From NCBI GenBank assembly GCA_022601195.1, contig JAHZIX010000018.1, positions 62,001 to 126,000 on the forward strand: a stretch of DNA of 64,000 bases, read 5' to 3'. Source of the stretch: Deltaproteobacteria bacterium. GTDB lineage: Bacteria > Acidobacteriota > Thermoanaerobaculia > Multivoradales > JAHZIX01. Shown here one piece after another: positions 1 through 8,566 of the stretch (within the stretch, counting starts at the first letter, position 1; the number at the start of each line of letters is the position of its first letter). Position numbers and translations under genes: made by a program. The notes below the pieces were generated by a model, which ran no database searches, had not been told where the DNA came from, and was given only the letters and a program-made list of their open reading frames with translations.

Positions 1-1521
1 CTCTTGGGACCGCCCAGCGGCCTCCGCCACCCGAGCCTGGCCGAATAGCGCTCGCCACTCCGCCTCCGGCGAAAGGGCGACGACAGCTAGCTCCTGAAGT
101 CTCGAAAAACCGTCAGCCGCCCGCTCCAGGCGTCCCCGGCGTTCGTCGAGGCGCGACTGGAGATCCAGATGCCATAGGAGAAGTCGGGGCGAGGCGTTGC
201 CGAGATCGGCCCGGGCCTTCTCGAGATGCTCCTCGGCGGCCTCCAAGTCCCCGCGGTGAAAGCGAGCGAAGCCGAGATTGATTTGGATGCTAGCTCGGCC
301 CACGGTCTGGCAGGATGGTCCCGCTGCCAGGGCTTCCAGAGCTTCTTCGAGGAGAGGCAGGGGGTCCTCCGCTGGGGAGGGTTCGACCGGGGTACCTTCG
401 GCAGGGGAGCCCGCTTCGAGCTTGAGAATACGGTCCCACCCCACGTTGTTGAAGAGAGTGGCCCGTTGGCAACCATTGAGCTGTTCCAGGTACCCCGCAT
501 CTGAGGTCAGCCGGTCGAAGAGCTCGCGGGCCTCTTCCCCTCGGCCCAGGCGCTGCAGTACGCGGCCCAAGATTTGAGAGATGGCTCCCAGACCTGCCGC
601 ATCCGCCAGGTGCTCCCGCTGTTCCTGAGCCCTGTTCAGGAAAAGCAGGGCGTTTCGTAGATCGCCGTTGTAGAGCGCTAGGGTGCCCCGGTAGTAGGCC
701 TGACGATAGGCGGCGTCGGCATCCCCCACCGGCGGCAGGGGCATCTCTTGTAACTCTTGGAGAGCCGTTCGAAAATCGCCAAGGTCACTGTAGGAGATGT
801 GGATCAACAGGCACCGGTCAGCGATCTCCTCTCCAACATCTCCCTTTTGCTGGTGCTCCGAAATGGCCTGGCGAAGCAGCTCCCGAGCTTTCACCGGATG
901 GCCGGACCTCTGTTCTATGCGCGCCAGCAGCCCCAAGGCCCTTCCGTACCAACGGTCCTCGGAAGAGGCGCCGACGAGATGCTGCTCCACCAATAAGCGA
1001 GCCTCTTTCAGCTGCCCGGAGCGGCCTATCTCTCGAGCTTTGCGGAAGACATCGGGCAGGGGCCACTGCTGGACGGGCAATACGAACTTTGCTGTCGCTC
1101 CACCCCCGCTGGCCGAAACCTCCAACCTTTCGAGCTGTGAAGCGCTGACTCGAAAGAGCCGCCCGCCAGCATTGGCTTCTCCCACCACCGGCTCCCCTAG
1201 GGGAAAAGCCCGGAGTTGGAGGTCCGCCCCGGGCGCCGCCCACGCCCAGACCCGCACCTCAGCCCCAGGGCCCAGAACGCAGATGGGAGCCCCTAGGGGC
1301 CCAGAAACCGAGCCAGAAGCCGAGCCAGAAGCCGAGCCGGATGTCGAACAGCCAGAGAACTCAACCTTCAGCGCCAAAGGCTCACGGGAAGCCTCGCGTG
1401 AGGACCGAGGCTCAGATGGAGAACAGGCAAAAAGGGCAGTCAGGGAGAGGAAAGCGACCCAACGACCTCTCCCAGCAGCTCGGAGCCCCGAGAACCGAAA
1501 TCGCGAAGATCGCCGCCGATC
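1..1521 (-). CDS. TPR-repeat lipoprotein, N-terminal part (probable CHAT/TPR protein), cut by window edge
   Basis: An open minus-strand frame runs off the left edge. It begins with a lipoprotein-like signal (positively charged stretch, then hydrophobic AFLSLTALFAC with a lipobox Cys codon near 1423-1425), continues through a Ser/Gly linker (SGSASGSASGS) and then helical TPR-like repeats rich in AEEHLEKA, EEARELF and ALLFLNRAQ patterns. It follows a sigma factor and an anti-sigma-like gene. In related bacteria a TPR protein with a C-terminal CHAT protease-like domain often sits in this place, but the C-terminus is outside the window, so CHAT is inference. The start is a problem: the frame has no ATG, GTG or TTG between the lipobox and a GTG at about 1686, which lies deep inside the upstream gene. 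The right boundary given here is approximate. Confidence 0.7.
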
Positions 1522-2363
1522 TAGGGCTCTGGAATGGGCTCTCGGAGGGTTTCTGGGAGGGACTCGAGGAGGATCTCTTGGCGCATCCAGCGAACGGTTT
1601 CGGAATCCCGTTTCGCCCCACTGGGGGTCCGGTCTCGGAGCTTCCCGAGGTCGGGTTTGCAGCAGGGCTGGGACACCGCCAACCACAGGGTCGCCAGTCC
1701 AGGATCCAAACCGAGATCTCCAGCCCGAAGCTCGAGTTTCAAGGACCCTGTGGGAGCGACACGAAGTCTCTCCGCGGGAACTCGCCATGGCCGCAGAGTA
1801 CCACCCTGTTCCAGAAATACCGTGAGAGCTACGTCACCGACCAGGGGCTCGGCAGGAAACAGCTCCAGGTCCAGCCGAATACCCTCCATCAGGCGCGGCA
1901 CCGCCGCCACCGCCGCCGTAGAACGCTGCACCGCTACCCCCCCTCTGACCTCCAAGGAGTACTCCGGAATCTTCTCTCGGCTCGGGCCGAAGACCATGGC
2001 ACCGACCCAGACCATCGCCAGGCTCGCAGCCGCAGCTAGCGGCCACCAGGAAGATGGAGGACCCCAAGAACCAGGATGCCAGGAGGACCGGCGGCGACGG
2101 GGAAAAATCGCCCGAATGCCCTCGAGCACGCGGCGCCGGAAAGGGCGGCCCAGGGGGCGGAAAGCTTCCCAGGCAGCTCGCATTTGCGGCGAGCTCTCCG
2201 CGAGTTTCCGCAGATCCGCCTCTTCTTCACTTTCCAGGTGGTCGTGGCTGAGGGAATCCCAGCGCGAATCCAGATGCATCCTCTCTTCCTCCTGTTCCCG
2301 GGCCAGACGCCCCAATTCCTTCAAGAGCTGATCATCTTGGTTCATAGAAGAATTATCCGACAT
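1521..2363 (-). CDS. Membrane-anchored anti-sigma-like protein
   Basis: 280 residues. The N-terminal ~95 residues are charged and helical (LLKELGRLAREQEEERMHLD) and presumably cytoplasmic. One hydrophobic segment follows near residues 115-135 (WWPLAAAASLAMVWVGAMVF), then a C-terminal beta-rich extracytoplasmic part containing SLEVRGG and a later LTVFLEQGGTLRPWRVPAE. This is the usual plan of an anti-sigma factor or sigma-linked membrane regulator. No zinc-binding HxxxCxxC motif is visible, so it is not a classic ZAS anti-sigma. The chosen ATG lies 11 bp inside the 3' end of the sigma gene with a GGAGG about 11 bases upstream, which implies translational coupling. A second start, MNQDD, lies six codons later. 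The role rests on position and topology only. Confidence 0.6.
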   Translation of the reverse strand: MSDNSSMNQDDQLLKELGRLAREQEEERMHLDSRWDSLSHDHLESEEEADLRKLAESSPQMRAAWEAFRPLGRPFRRRVLEGIRAIFPRRRRSSWHPGSWGPPSSWWPLAAAASLAMVWVGAMVFGPSREKIPEYSLEVRGGVAVQRSTAAVAAVPRLMEGIRLDLELFPAEPLVGDVALTVFLEQGGTLRPWRVPAERLRVAPTGSLKLELRAGDLGLDPGLATLWLAVSQPCCKPDLGKLRDRTPSGAKRDSETVRWMRQEILLESLPETLREPIPEP

Positions 2364-2985
2364 GACTCGAAGAGACCTCCAGGTCCAGAGAGAGGTCCCG
2401 GGCGCGGCGACGCAGGCGAGAACGCCAGGCATAGACCGCATCGGCGCTCAGGCTCGTCTCCCGGATGACTTCGGGAACCGACCGCTCGAGGACAAAGATC
2501 AGCTGAAAAATCTTCCAACCCAAGGGACTCAGATCCTCCTTTAGCCGCGCCAGAAGGACCTCCAGGCCTTCCCGGGAAGCCGTGACTTCCTCCGGGCCAG
2601 GGTCCGGGGCTTGGGACTCCAATTGCATGAGCTCCGTGGGCTCCTCGGTCCAGGGGTTCCGCCGGGCGCTGCGCAACACCGCCTGGACCCTCCGCTCCGC
2701 CACCAAACCAACAAAGTTCGCCAAAGAGAGCCCCTTGTCAGGTTGCCACTGGCGCAGCACCCGAGCGTCGGCAGCAAATAAAGTAACGAACACTTCCTGG
2801 ACGATATCTTCGACGATGGAACGAATGTCCTGCCCGTGTTGGTGTCGATCATTCCGCAACAGGCTCCGGGCCACGCGCACCTGGACGACTGGGGTTAGCC
2901 AATCGACCAGATGCTCTAGGGCCTCCTCATCTCCGGCCAAAACAAGAGGTAGCTCGGCCGGATCGAAAGGGTTGCGGTTAGACAT
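2353..2985 (-). CDS. ECF-like RNA polymerase sigma factor
   Basis: 210 residues with the two helical regions of a sigma-70 family ECF factor. Region 2 lies around residues 20-100 (EDIVQEVFVTLFAADARVLRQW matches the conserved DIVQEVF pattern of region 2.2). A C-terminal helix-turn-helix (SVPEVIRETSLSADAVYAWRSRLRRR) corresponds to region 4. It should direct RNA polymerase to a small regulon. It heads a minus-strand run sigma, anti-sigma-like, TPR lipoprotein with overlapping ends. No obvious Shine-Dalgarno precedes the ATG at 2985. It differs from the two TIGR02999-type sigma factors elsewhere in the window and is not paired with a kinase. Confidence 0.85.
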   Translation of the reverse strand: MSNRNPFDPAELPLVLAGDEEALEHLVDWLTPVVQVRVARSLLRNDRHQHGQDIRSIVEDIVQEVFVTLFAADARVLRQWQPDKGLSLANFVGLVAERRVQAVLRSARRNPWTEEPTELMQLESQAPDPGPEEVTASREGLEVLLARLKEDLSPLGWKIFQLIFVLERSVPEVIRETSLSADAVYAWRSRLRRRARDLSLDLEVSSSHVG

Positions 2986-3034
2986 AAATATGACTATTCA
3001 ACAAGCCGGGTTCGGGCAGGATTCTCCGCCGGAC

Positions 3035-3682
3035 TCAGGGGATGCAATAGTGAGCGGGAATCTCAATGCGAGTGTTGGGGACCTCGAGACTACAATTTTC
3101 ATCGTAGAAAAACTCGTAGTACCAACCAATCGTCAGAAACTCGAGACAGTATTCCCCCGCCACGACCGTGGTGCAACGGTTCTTTGCGGGATCCCATGCG
3201 AGCTTCCAATACCCGAATAGAGGATCGTCGGGTTCGGTGACCTGGGTGCAAGTCACCGGGGTGTCCGGGACCAGAGTGCAGGCACGATTTCGATACACCA
3301 GAACCGAAAGGTCCGGGTCTCCCGGATCGACCATGGGCGGCAAGTGCGGCACCGGGTGCATTTCGAAGAGGAGATTGCCGCCCAAGTGGGGACTGACGTA
3401 GTGAGTTTCGTCCACCAAGACCGCCCCGAGACGATCGAGAGCAGGCTGTTCGTGGCCAAACTCAACAACCAGGGCAGGCTGCCCCACGTAGGCTTCCAGG
3501 CTCAGGAAAGCGACCACGTCTTCGGGATCGAATTGGGCCGAAGCCGTGGCTGCCGAGAAGATCAAAAGCAAAGCGGCCGCAGCGAGTGCCTGGGTTCCTC
3601 GCCGAAGACCCAAAGCAAACCCTGCCCGGCTCCGGGCTCCGGGCCACGAATGTTGACGAATCGTTGGCTTCTTTTCGACCAT
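3035..3682 (-). CDS. Secreted protein of unknown function
   Basis: 215 residues. The start has an AGGAGG nine bases upstream. A long basic n-region is followed by a hydrophobic core (AAAALLLIFSAATASA) and an Ala-Ser-Ala-type cleavage site, so the protein is probably exported. The mature part (from about QFDPEDVV) is beta-rich with six cysteines, several in evenly spaced short motifs (RACTLVPDTPVTCTQV, NRCTTVVAGEYCLEF, ENCSLEV, AHYCIP) that could form disulfides. No family was recognised. It stands between the sigma module and the CHRD gene, both on the same strand, with gaps of 50 bp and 360 bp. Confidence 0.65.
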   Translation of the reverse strand: MVEKKPTIRQHSWPGARSRAGFALGLRRGTQALAAAALLLIFSAATASAQFDPEDVVAFLSLEAYVGQPALVVEFGHEQPALDRLGAVLVDETHYVSPHLGGNLLFEMHPVPHLPPMVDPGDPDLSVLVYRNRACTLVPDTPVTCTQVTEPDDPLFGYWKLAWDPAKNRCTTVVAGEYCLEFLTIGWYYEFFYDENCSLEVPNTRIEIPAHYCIP

Positions 3683-4042
3683 TGCGTTTCCTCCTCAGTA
3701 CCTCGAAGCAGCATGCTTCTATTGAGGAGTTGTCCGCAAAACTATGAAACCTGACAGGACTCGTGAATCCTCTGACTCGCCACTGTCGCCAATCGAGATT
3801 GGCTTCGTGCCTCGCACCCTGCCGTCACTGCGAGATCCCTACCGGGGAATCGTTCACTCAACAGAGGCTAGGAGCTCTCGAACCGGTAACGAGGAAAGTC
3901 TCTTCCACGGCTCACGGACCGCTCGTTGCTGGGATGTTCCCCTTACCTCCTCTGAAAGCCCCTTTCCCTGGAACCGCGAAGCGGGACACCTATAGGAGCC
4001 TGGGGTTTCAACCCCAGGCTACGCTTTCTTCACCCTAGCCCC
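3683..4042. other. Intergenic, 360 bp
   Basis: The left part holds the promoter and ribosome-binding region of the secreted protein on its left. No convincing gene is seen. An 83-codon plus-strand open frame at 3744 lacks a ribosome-binding site and any recognisable protein pattern. The right end carries the 3997-4020 hairpin. Confidence 0.5.
3997..4020 (-). terminator. Perfect hairpin after the CHRD gene
   Basis: A 10-bp perfect inverted repeat, AGCCTGGGGT / ACCCCAGGCT, encloses a TTCA loop and lies 23 bp past the stop of the minus-strand CHRD gene. No T-tract follows on that strand, so it is a terminator candidate or mRNA-end stabiliser rather than a textbook rho-independent terminator. 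Confidence 0.5.
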
Positions 4043-4882
4043 TCAAGGCACAGCCAGGGACCAGCCCGTCGTATCCCCACTCTCGAACCCGTCTGCAAAA
4101 AATCGATCGGAAACCAATTGTCCACGAATCTCGCCGGCCGGAAAGGCATCCGAATGAATGTTGACGTAGAAGAGGCCCGCCGCGAGCTCTGCGAAACCCT
4201 CCGGCCCCGGTGACACGATGATGTTAATGGGGCTGGTGGGATCCCCCAGGTCGAAGACCACGGGGCCGGTGGTTCCTGCGGCGCCCCGGTGAATGTGGGC
4301 CACGGTCGGCATGAAGACATCGTGAGTGCAGGCCACGGTGAGGTCCGCCGGGGGGTTGCTCAGAGTGGCCGAGCAGTCCCCCACGGCTGCCGACCCGGTG
4401 GGCGGAACGGACTCCCCCTGGTTGGGTTTGGCGACGAACCTCAGGGACGCCGGTTCGACGATCTGCCCGCGGACTTCACCGGAGGGGTGGGTCGTGGAGT
4501 GGATGTTGACGTAGAGATTGCCGGCCAGGATGTCCGCAACGTTGTCGGTCGTAAGGTCCGGCCAGGAAGTGAAGAAGGGACTCGTACTGGGGTCGCCCAA
4601 GTCGAAGACGATCGGCCCCGAGACGCCGGGAGCGCCGATGTGGATGTGTGCTGCCGTGGCATCCGGGATGTTGTGGGCACAGCCGATGTTGAGCTGGGCT
4701 GCGGGAGGTATGAGGCCATCGAGCACGGCAAAGCACCCGCCGGTGGCCGTGGTGACGATAGGTGGCGCTTCCTGCCCGCCGTCGGCCGGGAAGAGGAAAG
4801 GAATCACCGAGCCGGCGTGGGTAGGCGTCGCCGCCGTGAGGAGGGAGAAAGTGAGGATCCAACAAAGCGTTCGGGGTGTCAT
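4043..4882 (-). CDS. Secreted protein with two CHRD domains
   Basis: 279 residues, AGGAGG ten bases before the ATG, signal peptide ending THAGS. Two CHRD-type repeats follow, at about residues 25-140 and 150-255. Each has the hallmark run: an AHIHIGAPGVSGPIVFDLG or AHIHRGAAGTTGPVVFDLG motif, then a LYVNIHS motif and a GEVRGQI/GEIRGQL motif. The CHRD fold was named from chordin and is common in bacterial exported proteins; its function is not settled. The C-terminus ends in DRFFADGFESGDTTGWS, a short tail I recognise from the ends of many exported proteins in Acidobacteriota and some Proteobacteria, possibly a sorting or anchoring tail. The gene looks monocistronic. Confidence 0.85.
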   Translation of the reverse strand: MTPRTLCWILTFSLLTAATPTHAGSVIPFLFPADGGQEAPPIVTTATGGCFAVLDGLIPPAAQLNIGCAHNIPDATAAHIHIGAPGVSGPIVFDLGDPSTSPFFTSWPDLTTDNVADILAGNLYVNIHSTTHPSGEVRGQIVEPASLRFVAKPNQGESVPPTGSAAVGDCSATLSNPPADLTVACTHDVFMPTVAHIHRGAAGTTGPVVFDLGDPTSPINIIVSPGPEGFAELAAGLFYVNIHSDAFPAGEIRGQLVSDRFFADGFESGDTTGWSLAVP

Positions 4883-5101
4883 GAGAGAGAGGCCCTCCTG
4901 TAGTCGATCGGCAATAACCTGACCTAAAAGGCCAGGTCCGCCGGCAAAGTTCGAGTGAGTTCAAGAGGTCAGTACTGTTTGAGGGCTGGAAGGTTCAATG
5001 GGGAGAGGGATGGAGCGGGGAGAGGCCCTGGAGAACTGGTGTTTCTAGCGGGAAGACTGGAGGGGGGCTGGCGGGATACGAGGGTGCCCTTGCCGAGCTG
5101 C

Positions 5102-5359
5102 TCAGCGGCGGCACTGAGTCGATTCCGGCGAAGTTTCCAGGTCGCCCGGTCCCTTGGGTGCCCCTCGAGGGATCGCCCGAAGAGCTTCATTCACGGCTAG
5201 GTCCGTGTCGAAGGCTGCAACGACGTCTGGGTCCAAACGCGCCAGGTTCGTTCCACCACGATAGGCTATCGCGTGCTTGCCCCTCAGCCCTCCTGCCATG
5301 CGGCTGAAGTCGTACTCTGGCAAAAGCTCGTCCTTCTCGTTCAGTTCATCCCCGTTCAT
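5102..5359 (-). CDS. Small antitoxin-like protein, apparently without a partner
   Basis: 85 residues from the internal ATG (MNGDELNEKDELLPEYDFS). The body has the pattern GLRGKHAIAYRGGTNLARLD, then PDVVAAFDTDLAVNEALRAI. This matches a frequent family of small ribbon-helix-helix-like antitoxin proteins that end in VNEALRxL. About 15 extra polar residues follow the usual end. No toxin-sized reading frame adjoins it on either side, so it may be an orphan or may have another job. A longer frame opens at 5404, but its first 15 residues do not match the family. Confidence 0.55.
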   Translation of the reverse strand: MNGDELNEKDELLPEYDFSRMAGGLRGKHAIAYRGGTNLARLDPDVVAAFDTDLAVNEALRAIPRGAPKGPGDLETSPESTQCRR

Positions 5360-5429
5360 AGAAACTCTAGAAACTCCGCTCCTTCCTGGTCGCCCGCCGG
5401 GCACTGATCACCCGGATTAAAATCAGTGG

Positions 5430-6398
5430 TTAGAAACCGGGTCCGTGAAGCCACTGATCATCGACCCAAACCAAGTCCTTTTTGACTTCTTGGGGGTCGA
5501 AGGCACTGCGGGGATAGTCATAGTAGTTTTCCACATCCAATTGGCCCTCTGCACCCCGGCTGCGGATAGAAACAAGGCCTGTTGCAGCGTAGGAGGCTTC
5601 ACCGTCAAGAGCCACTGCTAGCCTGTATTCGTAGGGATTCCCCCAAAAGTCCCTTTCCGGCACGAACGGAAGGTAGTCGGGGACCAGCAACTTCTCCAAA
5701 GCCTGAGCGGAAAGGTGCCATTCACGATCCGGGGGAACCTCTGCGCTACCGGTTTGGGGCTCATTCTGGGACAGCCAAAGAAACATTGCCCGTCCCACCT
5801 GGCGCATTTCTTTTGCCGTCAGCCGTTGAGCCAACTCATCCGTGACGGGTATCCTTACCGGTCCCTCATTCGACCAGACGAGATCTCGGTCCAGGCTCGA
5901 TGGAGGGAAAGTTTCCCGAAGGTAGTCGTCTGCTTCATATTGGCCATCGCGGCCTGGGCTGCGCACCTCGATGGACCCTTCGTGCTGAGACCACCTGCGG
6001 ACCCGGAGCTGCAAGGGATGACCCCAACTGTCCTTCTCCGGCAAGCCTTCTTCTGATCCCAAAAATCGAGCTAACAGCCCAGCAGGGATATCTGCCCAGA
6101 CCCGCGACAGTCCCATCGGAGCCGCGGGGATACCGTTCTCTTCGCTGTGAAAAGTTTGCTTGAAATGAGCTTCCAGGGCCCGAACCACCCCGGCCAGTCT
6201 CTCTAGAGTTTGCTCCTGGGCCTCGCTAGGGTGATTGGCAACCGTACCGACTGCCGGCGCGGAATACAGCACGGTAGCCAGCACAGCGAGCAACACCCCG
6301 AACTCGAAGGTGGAAATCCAAGGCCGGGGCAAGTGGCTCTTTGGGAACATCCCTTCATCATATCGATTGGGATCCCAAGGTTCGCAAGGGATTTCCAC
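5430..6398 (-). CDS. Membrane-anchored protein with two pilin-like (GspG/T2SSG-type) domains
   Basis: 322 residues from GTG at 6398 (GGGAG just upstream); an ATG at 6350 is the alternative. A hydrophobic segment near residues 30-50 (FEFGVLLAVLATVLYSA) anchors it. Two half-repeats follow. One has KDSWGHPLQLRV, IEVRSPGRDGQYEADDY and DRDLVWSNEG; the other has RDFWGNPYEYRLAV, VSIRSRGAEGQLDVENYY and KKDLVWVDDQW. D.WG.P....R, S.G.DG and the final D.V.. pattern are typical of the C-terminal core of the type II secretion major pseudopilin. No prepilin peptidase site (G^FTLIE) is seen, so the protein is probably not assembled as a pilin. No other secretion genes are nearby. Confidence 0.6.
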   Translation of the reverse strand: MEIPCEPWDPNRYDEGMFPKSHLPRPWISTFEFGVLLAVLATVLYSAPAVGTVANHPSEAQEQTLERLAGVVRALEAHFKQTFHSEENGIPAAPMGLSRVWADIPAGLLARFLGSEEGLPEKDSWGHPLQLRVRRWSQHEGSIEVRSPGRDGQYEADDYLRETFPPSSLDRDLVWSNEGPVRIPVTDELAQRLTAKEMRQVGRAMFLWLSQNEPQTGSAEVPPDREWHLSAQALEKLLVPDYLPFVPERDFWGNPYEYRLAVALDGEASYAATGLVSIRSRGAEGQLDVENYYDYPRSAFDPQEVKKDLVWVDDQWLHGPGF

Positions 6399-6855
6399 CC
6401 CTCGCTCCCTTTCTGCCGCCCTCCGGGCTCCGGAAGCACGAAGGGGTGACCGTTTTCAGCGAGGAAGGGGACTCCCTCACTTTCCTTGCTCGCTACCAAA
6501 CCCCTGGTTCCCCAAAGCAACCTAGACGCCTGGAGCGACATTCTCCTTGAAGGCAAGCCGCAACACCCGCCCGGTCCACAAGGAGGGCTTACCGAAGCCG
6601 ACAGCTCTTTCCCCGGACCTGATAACCTAAGCGTTCACGGAACAGCATCGAGCCGGAAGGGAGCGAGAGCTCATTCTGTCGTTCAACCTGTCGGAGATTC
6701 CTATCTTGCCCACAACTCCCCTTCTCTCTCCATTTCCCTCCACCAACATTTACAATGCCGCCTCTGTTCTCGACTGGATCAACCAAGCCAAGCTCCACCC
6801 AGAAGGCAAGCCCAACTTCAAGGGAACCTGGCGGACTGTGCAGGGGAAAAGGTAG
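6399..6855. other. Divergent intergenic region, 457 bp
   Basis: Lies between the divergently read pilin-like gene and the pentapeptide-repeat gene, so it should hold both promoters. No reading frame here has a ribosome-binding site plus recognisable protein pattern, and I see no clear operator or RNA element. Confidence 0.4.
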
Positions 6856-8070
6856 GTGGCAAGCTGGCGGCAGCTTAGAATCCTACGAAAGGGCACTGAG
6901 GAGTGGAACCGATGGAGGGAAGAAAACCCAAACCTGAAACCGGCTCTCAAAAAAGCGAATCTCCCGGGCTTAGACCTTCGAGGAATCAACCTCCGCAATG
7001 CGAACCTCGAAAAGGCAAACCTTCAAAATACGAGTCTCGTGGGAGCCAACCTGGTCGGGGCCAACCTACTATCAGCCAAGCTTGCCAGAGCGGACCTCAG
7101 AGAAGCTGACTTCACCGGGGCTAGCCTCTTCCTGGCTGATCTAAGCGAGACCCGTCTCATCCGAACCAATCTTTCTACTTGCCATCTCCAAGGTGCGAAG
7201 TTTAAAGGTGCCGAGACTGAAGAGACGAACGTCAACCGAGCCGCCGTAGGGGAGCTAGGCTCTGTTCTAGAGGATCTCATCTTTCGAGAGAACCTCAGCT
7301 GGCGGGTCTGCATGATCGGCAAAAACTACGGCTTCGACGCGAACAGATACTCCGATGACTCTTCTGCATGGCTGACCCGGTCCGGCTATGAGACGATCTT
7401 CGAGGCGGCCCTTCGGCAATTAGGAGCCTCCACTCCCAACTCCATTCACCTCACCTTCCAAGAATCCGTTTGGCGTGACCTAGTGGTCATCGAGACCGGC
7501 CTCCGGGAACTCTTCGGCGAGAGCGTCGACACCAAGAAGACAAAGGGCGCCCTAGCCGTCAAATTCCAATCGACGGAGGACCTCCAGCAGGGTCTCGACG
7601 CCGTCTTCGTCCAACTAGCCGCCAAGACCCTTCAGGGAAGCGAGACCATCGACTCCCTCGTCGTTCAGGGTGAGGGTGAAGATTGCCAGGTCTTTACTCC
7701 TGAGCACCTCATCCAAGGCCAAGCCCTCCTGTGGGCCAAGCTCAACGAGATGGGCAACGACATGACATCCATCAAGGGCCTGCTCCCCTCCCCGGAACTC
7801 GAGCTCACCGACAACCAAGAAACCCTCGCCAAAATGGCTGAGGACATCCCTATCTTGAAGTACTTCTCTCATCGATTCCGAAGGTGGCTCACCGAGCGCG
7901 ATGTCAGAGAGGCTGGTGAACTTCAGGTAGGGAGTCTTTTTCAGTGGGCCTTGAACGGCTTCCGTTGGTCAGCCGAAGCTCGGCAGCTCCGCGGTAAACC
8001 CCCTAACGCTGAAGTTCTCGAGGAGCGTCGCACTAGAAACCTTCCAGCTAGGCGCAACGAGGAAGGATAG
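6856..8070 (+). CDS. Pentapeptide-repeat protein with a long unknown C-terminal domain
   Basis: 404 residues from GTG (AGGGG about 12 bases before it). The first 25 residues form a charged helix (GTEEWNRWREENPNLKPALK). About 15 pentapeptide repeats of A(N/D)LXX type follow at residues 30-125 (GLDLRGINLRNANLEKANLQ, later ANLVGANLLSAKLARADLRE), which should fold as a right-handed quadrilateral beta-helix. The C-terminal 270 residues (LIFRENLSWRVCMIGKNYGF ... FQWALNGFRWSAEARQLRG) match nothing I recognise. They contain helical segments and no enzyme motif. No signal peptide is visible, so it is probably cytoplasmic. It stands alone, 457 bp from its divergent neighbour. Confidence 0.75.
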   Translation: MASWRQLRILRKGTEEWNRWREENPNLKPALKKANLPGLDLRGINLRNANLEKANLQNTSLVGANLVGANLLSAKLARADLREADFTGASLFLADLSETRLIRTNLSTCHLQGAKFKGAETEETNVNRAAVGELGSVLEDLIFRENLSWRVCMIGKNYGFDANRYSDDSSAWLTRSGYETIFEAALRQLGASTPNSIHLTFQESVWRDLVVIETGLRELFGESVDTKKTKGALAVKFQSTEDLQQGLDAVFVQLAAKTLQGSETIDSLVVQGEGEDCQVFTPEHLIQGQALLWAKLNEMGNDMTSIKGLLPSPELELTDNQETLAKMAEDIPILKYFSHRFRRWLTERDVREAGELQVGSLFQWALNGFRWSAEARQLRGKPPNAEVLEERRTRNLPARRNEEG

Positions 8071-8566
8071 TCCCTCGGTAGATCGGTAGACAGGGAACCG
8101 AATTCATGCCGATGATCAAACGAAACACCGGCTGAGATTCCCTATCAAAGCTCCGTCGTTCTTCCCTGAAACTGAGGCAGACCAACTGCCGAAGCCCTGC
8201 TTCGTTCTCCTACTTGGTGAATTTCCTGGCACAGAAATGAGTCGAGCGACAGCAAAGAATGAATCGATAAGGGTAGGCAACGCGAAGAGGTCTTTCCCTC
8301 ACTTTCGAAAGAGTATCTGGCAATTCTTCGAAGGTCTCCGACCTGGAGATCCAAATCGTTCTCGGTGACAGGATTCAAAAAGAGTTTTCACCTCTTGCCC
8401 TCTGTCTACCGCACCTCAAGCTCCGGAACCCCGATTGGGTGTCAGCCTACAATGAGGGAGAGAAATCCCTGGCAACCTTGGAAACCGGAAAACATCTCCC
8501 TTCGGAAACATCCCCTTATCTGGTAAAATCAAAATATCTATCCATTTCTTTAGGAGGACTTTGCCT
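8071..8566. other. Intergenic, 496 bp
   Basis: AT-rich compared with its neighbours toward the right end (8520-8550), where the promoter of the downstream gene is expected. No gene is supported; short frames on both strands lack ribosome-binding sites. Confidence 0.4.

Noticed and set aside
797..1825. 342-codon plus-strand frame at the left end
   Set aside because: Antisense to the TPR lipoprotein frame, which continues off the edge and has clear TPR character.
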